DNA of 21,569 nt from DASRSE01 sp035656655 (GCA_035656655.1 DASRSE010000162.1:1-21569); one strand, 5' to 3'; counted from the stretch's first letter, positions 8,014 through 15,088 are shown. Translations and numbers: made by a program. Notes: generated from the letters alone by a model not told the origin.

Positions 8014-8646
8014 CTACAGATCGCCGGTGCGGGTTTCTTGATCGAGGCCGGCGGCCCTCAGGTGGTCGGTCTGATTGATCGCGAGGATCTTGAGTTGGCC
8101 GTTCCAATCGAATTTGCTGATCGCCGCATTGTAAAAGCGAAAGGGTTGCAAGGCCGCCGGAATTTGCAGCAAGCCCTTTAACGCTGCCGAGAGCAGACCG
8201 CCGTGCGACACGATGACGACTTGCCGGTGCCCCTCCGCCCGCAAGGCGTGAAAGAAGGCCGTGCCACGCTCGAGCAGTTGCTGGCGCGATTCTCCGCCCG
8301 GAATGATAAAGTCCGGCTCGTAAGCTTTCCAGCGCTGCGCCTCGCCAGGATATTTTGCCATGACCTCGGGCCAGCGCAGCCCTTGAAAGACGCCCGCGTG
8401 GACTTCTTTCAGGCGGTCATCACAAGCAATTTTCAGCCGCAGCGCCTCGGCCAGCGGCGCGGCCGTTTCTCGCGCGCGCAGCAAGGGGCTGCAGTAGACC
8501 GCCTGAATCGGCAACCCGGCCAAGACCGTGGCCAGCGCCGCTCCTTGGCGGCGGCCTAATTCCGAGAGGGGGATGTCGATCTGGCCTTGAATGCGCCCTT
8601 CGGCATTGTAGGCGCTCTCACCGTGCCGAATGCAATACAAAATCAT
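8014..8646 (-). CDS. Histidine phosphatase family protein (phosphoglycerate mutase-like)
   Basis: A 210-residue cytoplasmic enzyme of histidine phosphatase branch 1. The catalytic RHGE motif is at residues 7-10 (ILYCIRHGESAYN, phospho-acceptor His8). Arg57 lies in YCSPLLRARETA, Glu81 in LKEVHAGVFQGL is the probable proton donor, and His148 is in VIVSHGG. This set supports phosphatase or mutase activity; broad-specificity phosphatase is more likely than a true glycolytic mutase, since the family is mixed and the substrate cannot be read from sequence. I chose the ATG at 8646 because it puts RHGE at the usual distance from the N-terminus. The frame remains open upstream, with an ATG at 8676 and a TTG at 8682, and none of these starts has a convincing Shine-Dalgarno. 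The gene follows the DUF1080 gene in the same direction after 113 bp. Confidence 0.88.
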   Translation of the reverse strand: MILYCIRHGESAYNAEGRIQGQIDIPLSELGRRQGAALATVLAGLPIQAVYCSPLLRARETAAPLAEALRLKIACDDRLKEVHAGVFQGLRWPEVMAKYPGEAQRWKAYEPDFIIPGGESRQQLLERGTAFFHALRAEGHRQVVIVSHGGLLSAALKGLLQIPAALQPFRFYNAAISKFDWNGQLKILAINQTDHLRAAGLDQETRTGDL

Positions 8647-8705
8647 AGCGGCCAAAAAACCTTGCGAATGAGTCATCGCCAAGAAAACCAGAGGAGATCG
8701 GGAGC

Positions 8706-8739
8706 GGGCCGTGTTGCGCTCCGCCGCGCAACTCGGCCC
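8706..8739 (-). terminator. Long hairpin after the DUF1080 gene
   Basis: Two 14-base arms (GGGCCGTGTTGCGC and GCGCAACTCGGCCC) pair with a single mismatch around a six-base loop, beginning 21 bases after the DUF1080 stop codon. On the minus strand no T-run follows directly; the first is TTTT about 15 bases further on. It could be a terminator, or an RNA-stabilising or attenuating hairpin between DUF1080 and the phosphatase gene. Confidence 0.5.
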
Positions 8740-8759
8740 CTCCTTGATCCGGCTCCTGG

Positions 8760-9818
8760 TTATTTCTTTTCGACAATCCAGATGTTGCGAAATTGCAGCG
8801 GATTGCCATGCCCTTGCAGCTTGAGCGGGCCGGGCGTTCCCTCGGGCTCATTGCGGCTGCCGCCGGTGATTCCGCTGATCTTGGCATTGTCGTGAATCAA
8901 AACGCCATTGTGCTTCAGCGTGATCCGCGCGTCGGCGGTCTTCTTGCCCTTGTCGTCACGAACGGCGCTGGTGAAATCAACATCGTAGGTTTGCCATTCC
9001 AACGGGGGCAAGCACATGTTCACTTTGGGAGCCAACTTCGTGTAGACGCCGCCGCACTCGTTGTCCTTGCCATCAAGGCCAAACGAATCGAGAATCTGGA
9101 TCTCGTACAAATCGACCTGATAGAAACCGCTGTTGCCGCGCCCTTGCCCGCGCGCGTCCGGACGATACGGCAGCAAGAACTCGCAATGCGCCGTGTAGTT
9201 CAGGAACTTTTTCTTCGTCAGAATGTCGTGCCCTTCGTTGAGCAAGCTCTTCGTTTCGGGGTCGATCTTGCCGCCGGTCCACTCGCTCGTATTCGAACCG
9301 TCGAAGAGGACCAGCGCGCCGGCCGGCGGTTTTTCTTTCGCGGTGGGACTTTCGCGCGTCACGCGCTTCAACGAGATCGTCTTGCCATCGTCCCCTTTCA
9401 AGGTCAGCGTGCCACCGGAAATCGTGCCGCTGTAGTCTTTTTGGCCGGCGGGCGGATTCTTTGAGGTGGCCGAGAATTCGGCGGGCGACTGCGCGAGATA
9501 GTTTTTCTTGCCCTTGGCCGGAGAGAGGGTCGCCTTCTCGCCGTCGATCGTTCCCTCCACCAGACATTTGTGCTCGCCGTCCCAACCCGCGCCCGGCAGT
9601 CCGCCCGGCAGCACGACCACTTGCAACGCTTTGTTGCCCAGCGCGATTACTTGCGCGCCGATTTTGTCGCCGGTGTACTCGCCTTGCAAGTGAAAATCGG
9701 CGCCGAGCGTCGGGTCTTTGGCGTCGGTCCAAACATCTTTCGCGGCGGCAAGGCTCGTAAAAGCCCCGAGCGCCATTAGCGCCAGCGCGAAGCGCAATCG
9801 AGGAAGCGAACTGGTCAT
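8760..9818 (-). CDS. Secreted DUF1080 protein (3-keto-disaccharide hydrolase family)
   Basis: A 352-residue exported protein. The signal peptide covers about residues 1-26 (MTSSLPRLRFALALMALGAF, TSLAAA). A beta-rich N-terminal domain (28-155; DADFHLQGEYTG-like start, YSGTISGGTLTLKG end) precedes the DUF1080 concanavalin-like fold at about 166-350. Family features are ALVLFDGSNTSEWTGG, GNSGFYQVDLYEIQILDSFG, NECGGVYTKLAPKVNMCLPP, EWQTYDVDF, and a final LQGHGNPLQFRNIWIV. Members of this family are very abundant in planctomycetes, and some hydrolyse 3-keto-glycosides. The substrate here is unknown. AAGGA eight bases before the ATG supports the start. A downstream hairpin separates it from the phosphatase gene, so tight co-expression is uncertain. 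Confidence 0.92.
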   Translation of the reverse strand: MTSSLPRLRFALALMALGAFTSLAAAKDVWTDAKDPTLGADFHLQGEYTGDKIGAQVIALGNKALQVVVLPGGLPGAGWDGEHKCLVEGTIDGEKATLSPAKGKKNYLAQSPAEFSATSKNPPAGQKDYSGTISGGTLTLKGDDGKTISLKRVTRESPTAKEKPPAGALVLFDGSNTSEWTGGKIDPETKSLLNEGHDILTKKKFLNYTAHCEFLLPYRPDARGQGRGNSGFYQVDLYEIQILDSFGLDGKDNECGGVYTKLAPKVNMCLPPLEWQTYDVDFTSAVRDDKGKKTADARITLKHNGVLIHDNAKISGITGGSRNEPEGTPGPLKLQGHGNPLQFRNIWIVEKK

Positions 9819-10147
9819 GGCAAGAATCCTTGAGATTGTGGGGAGGGAAAAATCGGGCAGGGATCGGACGCGTCGGGCGCGTCAGCGTGCCCCCGATCAT
9901 AACCGGCTGAAAATCGACTTTCCAGCAGCGGAGTGAAAACAACCGTGGCCCAGGAAACTGCTTGGCCGCGCGCGATCGCTTTGGCATTGGTCCATTCGCG
10001 CAGAGCGTCGCAGCAGCGCCATGCGCAATCTCGATAGCGGAGGAGTCGTACCAGCGCGGGGTCCGACTCGCCGACGGCGACTTCGCATTCCGAGCGAGCG
10101 AAATTGCTTTTCAGGATCGAAAATCTCGGGATCGATCACGATCGCGG
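9819..10147. other. Intergenic spacer without a recognisable gene
   Basis: The short frames here have atypical composition and no ribosome binding site, and I recognise nothing in them. The spacer separates the DUF1080 gene from the divergent DUF1559 promoter region. A perfect TTGACA (10149-10154) follows it, but only a weak -10 (TAGGCT at 10171-10176) lies at a suitable distance. Confidence 0.5.
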
Positions 10148-10185
10148 CTTGACAGGGTCGAGGGATACACTAGGCTATTCATATG

Positions 10186-10216
10186 TTGATACTGATTCTC
10201 AATATCATAAGATAAT
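10186..10216 (+). promoter_or_regulatory. Candidate promoter of the DUF1559 gene, embedded in Fur boxes
   Basis: TTGATA at 10186-10191 (5/6 to a -35) is followed by GATAAT at 10211-10216 (5/6 to a -10) with a long spacer of 19, or by TAAGAT at 10208-10213 with a spacer of 16. Both elements lie inside the two Fur-box-like sites, the arrangement expected of a repressor that blocks RNA polymerase. Confidence 0.4.
10188..10206 (+). promoter_or_regulatory. Fur box 1 upstream of the DUF1559 gene
   Basis: GATACTGATTCTCAATATC matches the classical Fur consensus GATAATGATAATCATTATC at 15 of 19 positions. The 21-bp site extended by one base on each side is a good dyad, with 16 of 21 bases symmetric. 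It lies in an AT-rich island unlike the surrounding GC-rich DNA. Confidence 0.65.
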
Positions 10217-10229
10217 GAGTCTCAATATC
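10211..10229 (+). promoter_or_regulatory. Fur box 2 upstream of the DUF1559 gene
   Basis: GATAATGAGTCTCAATATC also matches the Fur consensus at 15 of 19 positions, and the extended 21-bp site is symmetric at 18 of 21. It starts 23 bp after box 1 in the same orientation, about two helical turns, which suits binding of two dimers on one face. The ATG of the DUF1559 gene is 50 bp further on. Confidence 0.68.
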
Positions 10230-10278
10230 TAAATTTTCCGTAATCTCGTTTTTGTGCCACTCAATCAAGGAGGTTCTC

Positions 10279-11328
10279 ATGAATTTTCGCCACGTTTTGC
10301 CACGCCACGCCTTTACCCTCATCGAAATCATGGTCGTGATGATCATCATCAGCGTGTTGGCCGCGCTCATCTTGCCCGCCGTCCAGCAGGTCCGCGAGGC
10401 CGCTCGCCGGACCTCGTGCGCCAACAATCTCCATCAAATCGGCTTGGCCATGGCGAATTACGAGGGGGCCCACGGCTTCTATCCCCCCAGTTGGAAACCG
10501 ACGCCGGTCGAGTCGAACGGCCGCGTAAACGGCTGGTCGGTCTGGGCGTTGCTGCTTCCCCATCTGGATCAAGGGGGCATTTATTCGCATCTGAGCTTCG
10601 ACCAGGGCTATCAAAACGCCCCGATCGTGACCGCCGCGGACGGTTCCACCATCAAGATCAACGCCCTGCGAATCCCCACCTATCTTTGCCCTTCGGAGGT
10701 GCGCGACGAGGCCAAGCTCGACTCGACCGGGGCGCCGGGCGATTATCCCAACAACTATGCGGTGAATCTCGGAACTTGGTTCATTTACAACCCAGCGACG
10801 GGGGAAGGGGGGCCCGGGGCATTCTATCCGAACAGCCGAGTGCGAACGACGGAGTTTCGCGATGGCATGAGCTTCACGCTCTGCGCGGCCGAAGTGAAAG
10901 CGTGGCAGCCGAACGTCTCCAGCGGCGGATTGGCGGGTCCCTTGGCGCTACCCAAGACGGCGGCGGACGTGACCAGCCTGGCAGGCACGTTCAACGCCTC
11001 CAGCGGACACACCGAATGGGCCGATGGCCGCTCAAATCATTCGGGTTTCACCACGACTTTTCCGCCCAACGCGGCGGTTCCGTTCACCGATCCGAGCAGC
11101 GGCACGACGTACGACATCGATTGGGTGAACCAGCGCGAAGGGACGAGTTCGACGATTAGCAACTGGGGGGCCCTGACCGCGCGGAGCTATCACGCCGGAG
11201 TCGTGAACTGCGTGATGATGGATGCTTCGGTGCGGACCATTTCCAACGAGATCGATCTCGGCGTCTGGCGGGCGTTCTCCACACGCAATGGCGGCGAGCT
11301 GATTCCGAGCAAGTACCAAGGACCGTAA
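10279..11328 (+). CDS. DUF1559 type IV pilin-like (pseudopilin) protein
   Basis: A 349-residue member of the planctomycete DUF1559 family. The N-terminus carries a prepilin-type signal, RHAFTLIEIMVVMIIISVLA, with cleavage expected between Ala11 and Phe12 and the conserved Glu16 at +5. The residue before the cut is Ala rather than the usual Gly. The hydrophobic helix (about 12-35) leads into LPAVQQVREAARRTSC and NNLHQIGLAMANYE, the DUF1559 hallmark. The C-terminal H-x9-DG motif is seen as His305 to Asp315 but reads DA instead of DG. Its role is probably an envelope or surface filament or secretion-associated subunit. The start has an excellent Shine-Dalgarno (AGGAGG, five bases upstream). The gene stands alone on its strand behind two Fur-box-like sites, so iron-dependent repression is likely. 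Confidence 0.93.
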   Translation: MNFRHVLPRHAFTLIEIMVVMIIISVLAALILPAVQQVREAARRTSCANNLHQIGLAMANYEGAHGFYPPSWKPTPVESNGRVNGWSVWALLLPHLDQGGIYSHLSFDQGYQNAPIVTAADGSTIKINALRIPTYLCPSEVRDEAKLDSTGAPGDYPNNYAVNLGTWFIYNPATGEGGPGAFYPNSRVRTTEFRDGMSFTLCAAEVKAWQPNVSSGGLAGPLALPKTAADVTSLAGTFNASSGHTEWADGRSNHSGFTTTFPPNAAVPFTDPSSGTTYDIDWVNQREGTSSTISNWGALTARSYHAGVVNCVMMDASVRTISNEIDLGVWRAFSTRNGGELIPSKYQGP

Positions 11329-11425
11329 CCAGCGGCTTCAAAATCGCGGTGAGCAAAGTCGCCTTCCGGAAGACGCCCGTGAGGTACGGCCCTGACGGCT
11401 GCGACAAGGCGCCTGGAGCCAAGCA

Positions 11426-11440
11426 GCCGCCGCGGGCGGC
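11426..11440. other. Small GC hairpin in the convergent spacer
   Basis: GCCGCC-GCG-GGCGGC is a 6-bp stem with a three-base loop in the 279-bp spacer between the DUF1559 gene and the convergent repeat-protein gene. It has no T-tract on either strand. The remainder of 11329-11607 holds no gene I can support. Confidence 0.3.
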
Positions 11441-11481
11441 CAGGGGGCAAATCGCCGCGGCAGTCCGCCGCGCAACAACAA

Positions 11482-11517
11482 CGCCGCCCGAGCAAGTTTG
11501 AACTCGCTCGGGCGGCG
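11482..11517 (-). terminator. Intrinsic terminator of the QGYNGQ-repeat protein gene
   Basis: Two perfect 12-base arms (CGCCGCCCGAGC and GCTCGGGCGGCG) flank a 12-base loop. On the minus strand the stem is followed by TTGTTGTTG, an imperfect T-rich tail. It lies about 90 bases after the stop codon of the minus-strand gene ending at 11608. There is no T-tail on the plus strand. Confidence 0.6.
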
Positions 11518-11607
11518 GGCGACGACGCAGGAGGATTCCAGCCAACTTCCGCGTCACTTTTCCGATTATTCGGCGGGCACTCTGGCGGCCGTTCCAATCG
11601 TTCGGGC

Positions 11608-12882
11608 TTAGCCGCGGACGAAGTTCAAACCGGCGTCCTTCGCATCCCTCGGCTTGAAGTTGAAACCGTTCTGAGCCGGGGTGAAAGCTCCTTCCAGCTT
11701 TTGGTTGTCGTTGGTCCGCATCAGGCTGAGCGTCCCGTTGTCGATCGTGTAGTTGCCGGCGAACGAACTCGACTTGCCGTTGTTCGAGGCACTCCAGTTG
11801 AAGGTCCCGTCCGCTTGCAGGTTCAGCACCACGCTGGCGTTTTGCGAAATCGTCGCGGTGTACTGGCCGGCGGCCGAGTTGTCTTCCGCAGGCACGTTGG
11901 CCGTGTTCGGGTCCGAGGCACTCACCGCTTGAATCGCCGCATTCTGGGCACCGTTGAACGAACCGTTCGATTGGGCTCCGAGGTTCACTGGACCGTTGTT
12001 CTGCGGGCCATTATTTTGCGGAGCGTTGTTTTGCGGACCGTTCTGCGGAGCGAAGTTGCCGTTCGTCGGAATGTTCTGACCGTTGCTGATCGGCTTGGCC
12101 ACCGTCTGGTTGTACTGCTGACCCCCGTTGTTACCGAGGTTTTGCGGAGCACCGTTGGAACCCGGATTCGCGTTCAGGTTCGCCGGTTCGTTCGACATGC
12201 CCGGCAGCGTTTGGCCTTGCTGAGCGTTGTAGCCTTGGCTCGGGCCTTGTTGCGGCTGACCGTTGTAACCTTGTTGCGATTGGCCATTGTAGCCTTGGCT
12301 GGGGCCTTGTTGCTGGCCATTGTAGCCTTGTTGCGGCTGGCCATTGTAACCTTGGCTCGGGCCTTGTTGAGCGTAGCCTTGGGTCTGCGTCTGTTGCGGT
12401 TGGCCGTTGTAGCCTTGGGTCGGGGCTTGTTGAGCGTAGCCTTGGGTCGGGGCTTGCTGGCCGTTGTAGCCTTGCGGCATCGGCTGACCTTGGCCATTCG
12501 ATTGATATTGCGGAGCGTTGTACGAGGTCTGCGAGCCGTAGTTCGGAGCCTGCACGCCACCGGCGATGTACGGCGAGTTGCCGGCGATCACTTTGCGGCC
12601 GTTCACGACCACGTTATTGGTGTGATTGCTCACCATGACCGGGCCGTTCGGGCCCATCATCATCGAGCCATTCACGACCGTGGGACGACCGTTGATCATT
12701 TCCACCATCGGCGCGTTCGGCATCGGCGGGGCTTGGATCACCCGAGCCGGCAAAACCACATGAATCACTTTGTGCTGGACAGGAAACGGGGCATAGCCAT
12801 TGCAAGCCCAAGCCGAAGCGGCCGTGGCGGTCAAGCTGGCACTCACGGCGACGACCAAGAATTTCTTGATGAAACGGGACAT
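11608..12882 (-). CDS. Secreted Q/N/G/Y-rich repeat protein with C-terminal beta domain
   Basis: A 424-residue exported protein that I cannot assign to a named family. The signal peptide is residues 1-26 (MSRFIKKFLVVAVSASLTAT, AASAWA). Residues 30-115 are Pro/Val/Asn-rich (NGRPTVVNGSMMMGPNGPVM). Residues 137-221 hold nine QGY units, mostly QGYNGQ with QQ or APT/GPS linkers. Residues 277-300 repeat QNNGP/QNNAP. The low-complexity part is poor in charge and rich in Gln, Asn, Gly and Tyr, as in prion-like or matrix proteins. The C-terminal 85 residues look folded and beta-rich (YTATISQNASVVLNLQADGT, FAGNYTIDNGTLSLMR). The ATG at 12882 has AAGGA eight bases upstream; an upstream frame extension to 12942 is unlikely. 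It probably acts at the cell surface. The 5' flank shows no good promoter. Confidence 0.85.
   Translation of the reverse strand: MSRFIKKFLVVAVSASLTATAASAWACNGYAPFPVQHKVIHVVLPARVIQAPPMPNAPMVEMINGRPTVVNGSMMMGPNGPVMVSNHTNNVVVNGRKVIAGNSPYIAGGVQAPNYGSQTSYNAPQYQSNGQGQPMPQGYNGQQAPTQGYAQQAPTQGYNGQPQQTQTQGYAQQGPSQGYNGQPQQGYNGQQQGPSQGYNGQSQQGYNGQPQQGPSQGYNAQQGQTLPGMSNEPANLNANPGSNGAPQNLGNNGGQQYNQTVAKPISNGQNIPTNGNFAPQNGPQNNAPQNNGPQNNGPVNLGAQSNGSFNGAQNAAIQAVSASDPNTANVPAEDNSAAGQYTATISQNASVVLNLQADGTFNWSASNNGKSSSFAGNYTIDNGTLSLMRTNDNQKLEGAFTPAQNGFNFKPRDAKDAGLNFVRG
12220..12474 (-). repeat. In-frame tandem repeats encoding QGYNGQ units
   Basis: On the plus strand, units such as TGGCCATTGTAGCCTTG recur nine times with spacings of about 24-36 bases and few substitutions. 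All lengths are multiples of three, so the frame is kept. Such DNA is prone to copy-number change by slippage or recombination. Confidence 0.85.
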
Positions 12883-13252
12883 TGCAGGATTCCTTGCTGG
12901 AGAGGTGTTGAGGGCTGTTGTTGTTGGGCTTCTACCCTGCAAAGCGGCCCGGCGGCCGAATTGTTACAGCCACACTTGAAAATTCTCTCCTGCGATCGCA
13001 AATTGGGGTTAACGGGCCTGTTTTAGGCTGGTTTCCTCGGACTTGCCTGATTCCATCGCCCAACCAGCCCGTGTCCGCCGGCGAGTCAATCTGCGAAGCT
13101 GCGGCAACCGAGGCGGCCTAGGTCCTGTTTGCAGACAACCGGCTGCCTCCGCGCGAATGCGAAGTCAAAAAGGCCTGACGGAAGTCGCTAGCTTGAGAGC
13201 CCTGCGGAGCTGTTAGCTTCGCAAAGGCAATATCAGCAATGACTTACGTGCT
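12883..13252. other. Intergenic spacer, no gene seen
   Basis: About 370 bases upstream of the repeat-protein gene and downstream of the hydrolase gene. Frames here are short and without ribosome binding sites. A GTTGTTGTT stretch near 12917 lies in the leader of the repeat-protein gene. No convincing promoter was found. Confidence 0.45.
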
Positions 13253-13276
13253 AAAGAAGGGCCGATTCACGGCCTT
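13253..13276 (-). terminator. Possible terminator of the alpha/beta hydrolase gene
   Basis: On the minus strand AAGGCCG-TGAAT-CGGCCCTT forms a seven-pair stem with one bulged base, followed by TCTTTAG. It lies 42 bases after the hydrolase stop codon. The stem is short and the T-tail modest. Confidence 0.4.
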
Positions 13277-13318
13277 GGACCAGAAGTCCGGCGCTAACGA
13301 CGGATTAGGGCTCAAAAA

Positions 13319-14401
13319 CTACTTCGGAAAGACGTAGGGCTGGGCGCGGCCCATAATCGCCGGCGAATGGAAGTAGTTCAGCGAGTTGTGCTCCGAGCCG
13401 ACTAGGCAGCAAGCATCGAGCTGCTCGACTTTGGACCGTTGGTTTGCCGCGAGTGCCCCGGTTGCGAGCCCCACGTAGCCGAGGGCCTCGTTGCAGCAGC
13501 GGCGGCCATACAAAAAGTGATACCGCTTCAACGCCTTGTCGCACCCATTGTAGACATTGAGCAGCCGGTCGGCCTGCGACAACGCCAAGCCGTTTCGGCG
13601 GCCTGGCAGAAGCCAATCGTCGTCTTCAGCGGCCGCCATCAGAACGAGGCTGGCCGGAGCATGGGCCGATTTATCCACCAACACCCGGCCGGCGACCGTG
13701 CCGCCGGCAGTTAGTTGCAGCGCTCCAGTGATCGCCCGGGCGCCGTAGCTGAACCCGATCAACGTCAGGGGCGAATTCGGCTGCAAGCGCTCGAGGACCG
13801 TGGCCAGAAAGTAGCCGGTCGTGTCAGACCGCGGCGCTTTCACGCGCACATCTTCTAGAATCGAGCCTTGCACCCGATCACTCGGCCAAGACCAAATGAC
13901 GAACCGGATCGGCCGCGGTTCGGCGCTGCTGCCAATCAGCGCGCGATAAAGGGTTAAACCATAGTCTTGCGCTTCGCTCGCCGTCGTTTGATTGCCGTGA
14001 ACGTAGAACACCGTCCTCGTTTGGCCATCGTCGTCGGCAAAAAACGCCGTCAGATCGCTGGCGACCCAGCGGTCTTGGGCATAGCGGAGGACCGGCAAAT
14101 TGGGCTGCGGCACGATCGCCGCCGGATTCGGGCAGCCCGCCTCGCGGGTGCTGATTAACCATAGCCGATCTTGCGGGCGCGGGGCAGTCGCCGCCGCGCA
14201 ACAGCAAGGGCCTTCGGCTTGGGCTTGCGGTTCGGCCGCTGGCGACAAGGCCAAGGCCGCGGCCAAACTGCACGTCGAGATCAACCAAGCGGACGATACC
14301 GCGAACGAACGGCGCGAAACGCGGCGGTCGCAGCCGGACGGGCGTCCGGCGGTCGGCGAAGGAATGCGAGCGGAGGACGAAGCGCGAGACAGAGCGCGCA
14401 T
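13319..14401 (-). CDS. Secreted alpha/beta hydrolase
   Basis: A 360-residue alpha/beta-hydrolase-fold protein. The N-terminus has a basic leader (RRVSRRSF) and a hydrophobic segment around 33-53 (FAVSSAWLISTCSLAAALAL), consistent with export or membrane anchoring; this gives an unusually long n-region. Strand and oxyanion-hole-like sequence VFYVHGNQTT is at 131-140. The nucleophile elbow GFSYG gives Ser218. Asp288 (YNGCDKAL) and His338 or His345 (GSEHNSLNYFHSP) are candidates to complete the triad. It resembles DUF900-type esterases loosely; the substrate is unknown. Cysteine pairs or triplets occur at 66-68, 302-303 and 331-332. The ATG has AGGTGG six bases upstream. The gene is divergent from the Cys-rich lipoprotein gene, and the region between them is full of inverted repeats. 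Confidence 0.8.
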   Translation of the reverse strand: MRALSRASSSARIPSPTAGRPSGCDRRVSRRSFAVSSAWLISTCSLAAALALSPAAEPQAQAEGPCCCAAATAPRPQDRLWLISTREAGCPNPAAIVPQPNLPVLRYAQDRWVASDLTAFFADDDGQTRTVFYVHGNQTTASEAQDYGLTLYRALIGSSAEPRPIRFVIWSWPSDRVQGSILEDVRVKAPRSDTTGYFLATVLERLQPNSPLTLIGFSYGARAITGALQLTAGGTVAGRVLVDKSAHAPASLVLMAAAEDDDWLLPGRRNGLALSQADRLLNVYNGCDKALKRYHFLYGRRCCNEALGYVGLATGALAANQRSKVEQLDACCLVGSEHNSLNYFHSPAIMGRAQPYVFPK

Positions 14402-14426
14402 GGGAAGCCACCTGCGTTATGCGATA

Positions 14427-14510
14427 CATTCGGAAGAATCCAGCGCATTCCATTGCTCGACATTCCGCAGCCCACGGCGGGCTGTTCAAATGTAGCACAT
14501 CTTCCGAATG
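14427..14510. repeat. Nested inverted repeats upstream of the hydrolase gene
   Basis: The outer arms CATTCGGAAGA (14427-14437) and TCTTCCGAATG (14500-14510) are perfect 11-bp inverted copies. Inside lies a hairpin, CAGCCC-ACGGC-GGGCTG (around 14467-14483). The structure sits 26-109 bases upstream of the hydrolase ATG, so it may lie in its leader RNA or act as an operator. Confidence 0.6.
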
Positions 14511-14563
14511 CGTGAGTTGGATAAAGCGAACGGGTGAATAAAAAAATAAACGCGTGCGATTTG

Positions 14564-14583
14564 CTCCACGTAGAAACGTGGGG
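14564..14583 (+). other. Leader hairpin upstream of the Cys-rich lipoprotein gene
   Basis: CTCCACGT-AGAA-ACGTGGGG forms an eight-pair stem (one T·G pair) capped by a tetraloop, 60 bases before the ATG at 14644. It follows an A-rich stretch (14536-14550) that may carry the promoter, though no clear -35/-10 pair is visible. It could be a 5'-UTR stabilising hairpin. Confidence 0.4.
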
Positions 14584-14643
14584 TAGAGTTCAGGACACCC
14601 ACAGTCTCGCCAGCGAACGAACCTCGTTCTAAGGGAGACCGTT

Positions 14644-14985
14644 ATGAAGAGTTTGTTGACTTTGGCGGCTGTCGCCTTGATGACGGCCGGCATGAGCGGT
14701 TGTAGCTGTGCGCCGAGCTGCGGAATTCATAATCCGTTTGCGCGTGGCGTGGCTCGACCCGTTCTATGCGCCCCGCAAGTGGGCGCGCCGTGCTCCACTT
14801 GTGCGCCGCCGTGTGCTTCTCCTTGTGCTTCCGGATGTTCGTCGTGCGGCCAACCAAGCGGCTGCTCGTCGTGCGGCGGGGGCGGGGGAACGATCATCTC
14901 GCAAGGTCCGATCATGTCGGGCGCGCAGATGATCAACGAAGGGTTTACGCCTGAACCGTTGGTGACACCGGGACCAGGCGAGTAA
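14644..14985 (+). CDS. Small Cys-rich putative lipoprotein
   Basis: A 113-residue exported protein of unknown function. The signal sequence MKSLLTLAAVALMTAGMSGC ends in a lipobox-like MSGC, with Cys20 as the likely lipidation site. The mature protein contains 11 further cysteines in CxxC and CxxxC patterns between residues 22 and 77 (CSTCAPPCASPCASGCSSCG), then a Gly5 run and a cysteine-free tail, SGAQMINEGFTPEPLVTPGP. The spacing could suit metal binding or dense disulfides, but no known metal-site family is recognised. The ATG is preceded by AGGGAG six bases upstream. Its own leader hairpin and a strong downstream hairpin suggest a single-gene transcript, divergent from the hydrolase gene. 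Confidence 0.75.
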   Translation: MKSLLTLAAVALMTAGMSGCSCAPSCGIHNPFARGVARPVLCAPQVGAPCSTCAPPCASPCASGCSSCGQPSGCSSCGGGGGTIISQGPIMSGAQMINEGFTPEPLVTPGPGE

Positions 14986-15024
14986 GCGCGGTCGAGCTGC
15001 GGCTCCCCGCCTGAAACGATCCGT

Positions 15025-15088
15025 CAGCCCGCCGCGCGTTTGACCGTGCCATCCTGAACACGGCTTCGCGCGGCGGGCTGCGTCGTTT
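15025..15088 (+). terminator. Long terminator-like hairpin after the Cys-rich gene
   Basis: Perfect 14-base arms CAGCCCGCCGCGCG (15025-15038) and CGCGCGGCGGGCTG (15067-15080) enclose an inner CCGTG/CACGG hairpin. The structure is followed by CGTCGTTTA and starts 40 bases after the stop codon. The T-tail is short, but stem strength argues for a terminator. Confidence 0.6.

Noticed and set aside
9897..10139. 80-codon minus-strand ORF in the spacer before the DUF1559 gene
   Set aside because: Arg/Ser-rich composition, no ribosome binding site and no recognisable motif.
10149..10176. Perfect TTGACA as -35 of the DUF1559 promoter
   Set aside because: At 16-18 bases downstream only TAGGCT or poorer -10 matches are found, so it was not called as a promoter; the AT-rich Fur-box region is the better candidate.
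11701..13026. 441-codon plus-strand frame opposite the QGYNGQ-repeat gene
   Set aside because: It is Val/Arg/Leu-rich low complexity created by the complement of the repeat DNA, without start signals.
13878..14693. 271-codon minus-strand frame overlapping the hydrolase gene
   Set aside because: It is in a different register from the frame with the GFSYG elbow and runs across the intergenic repeat region; Arg-rich shadow.
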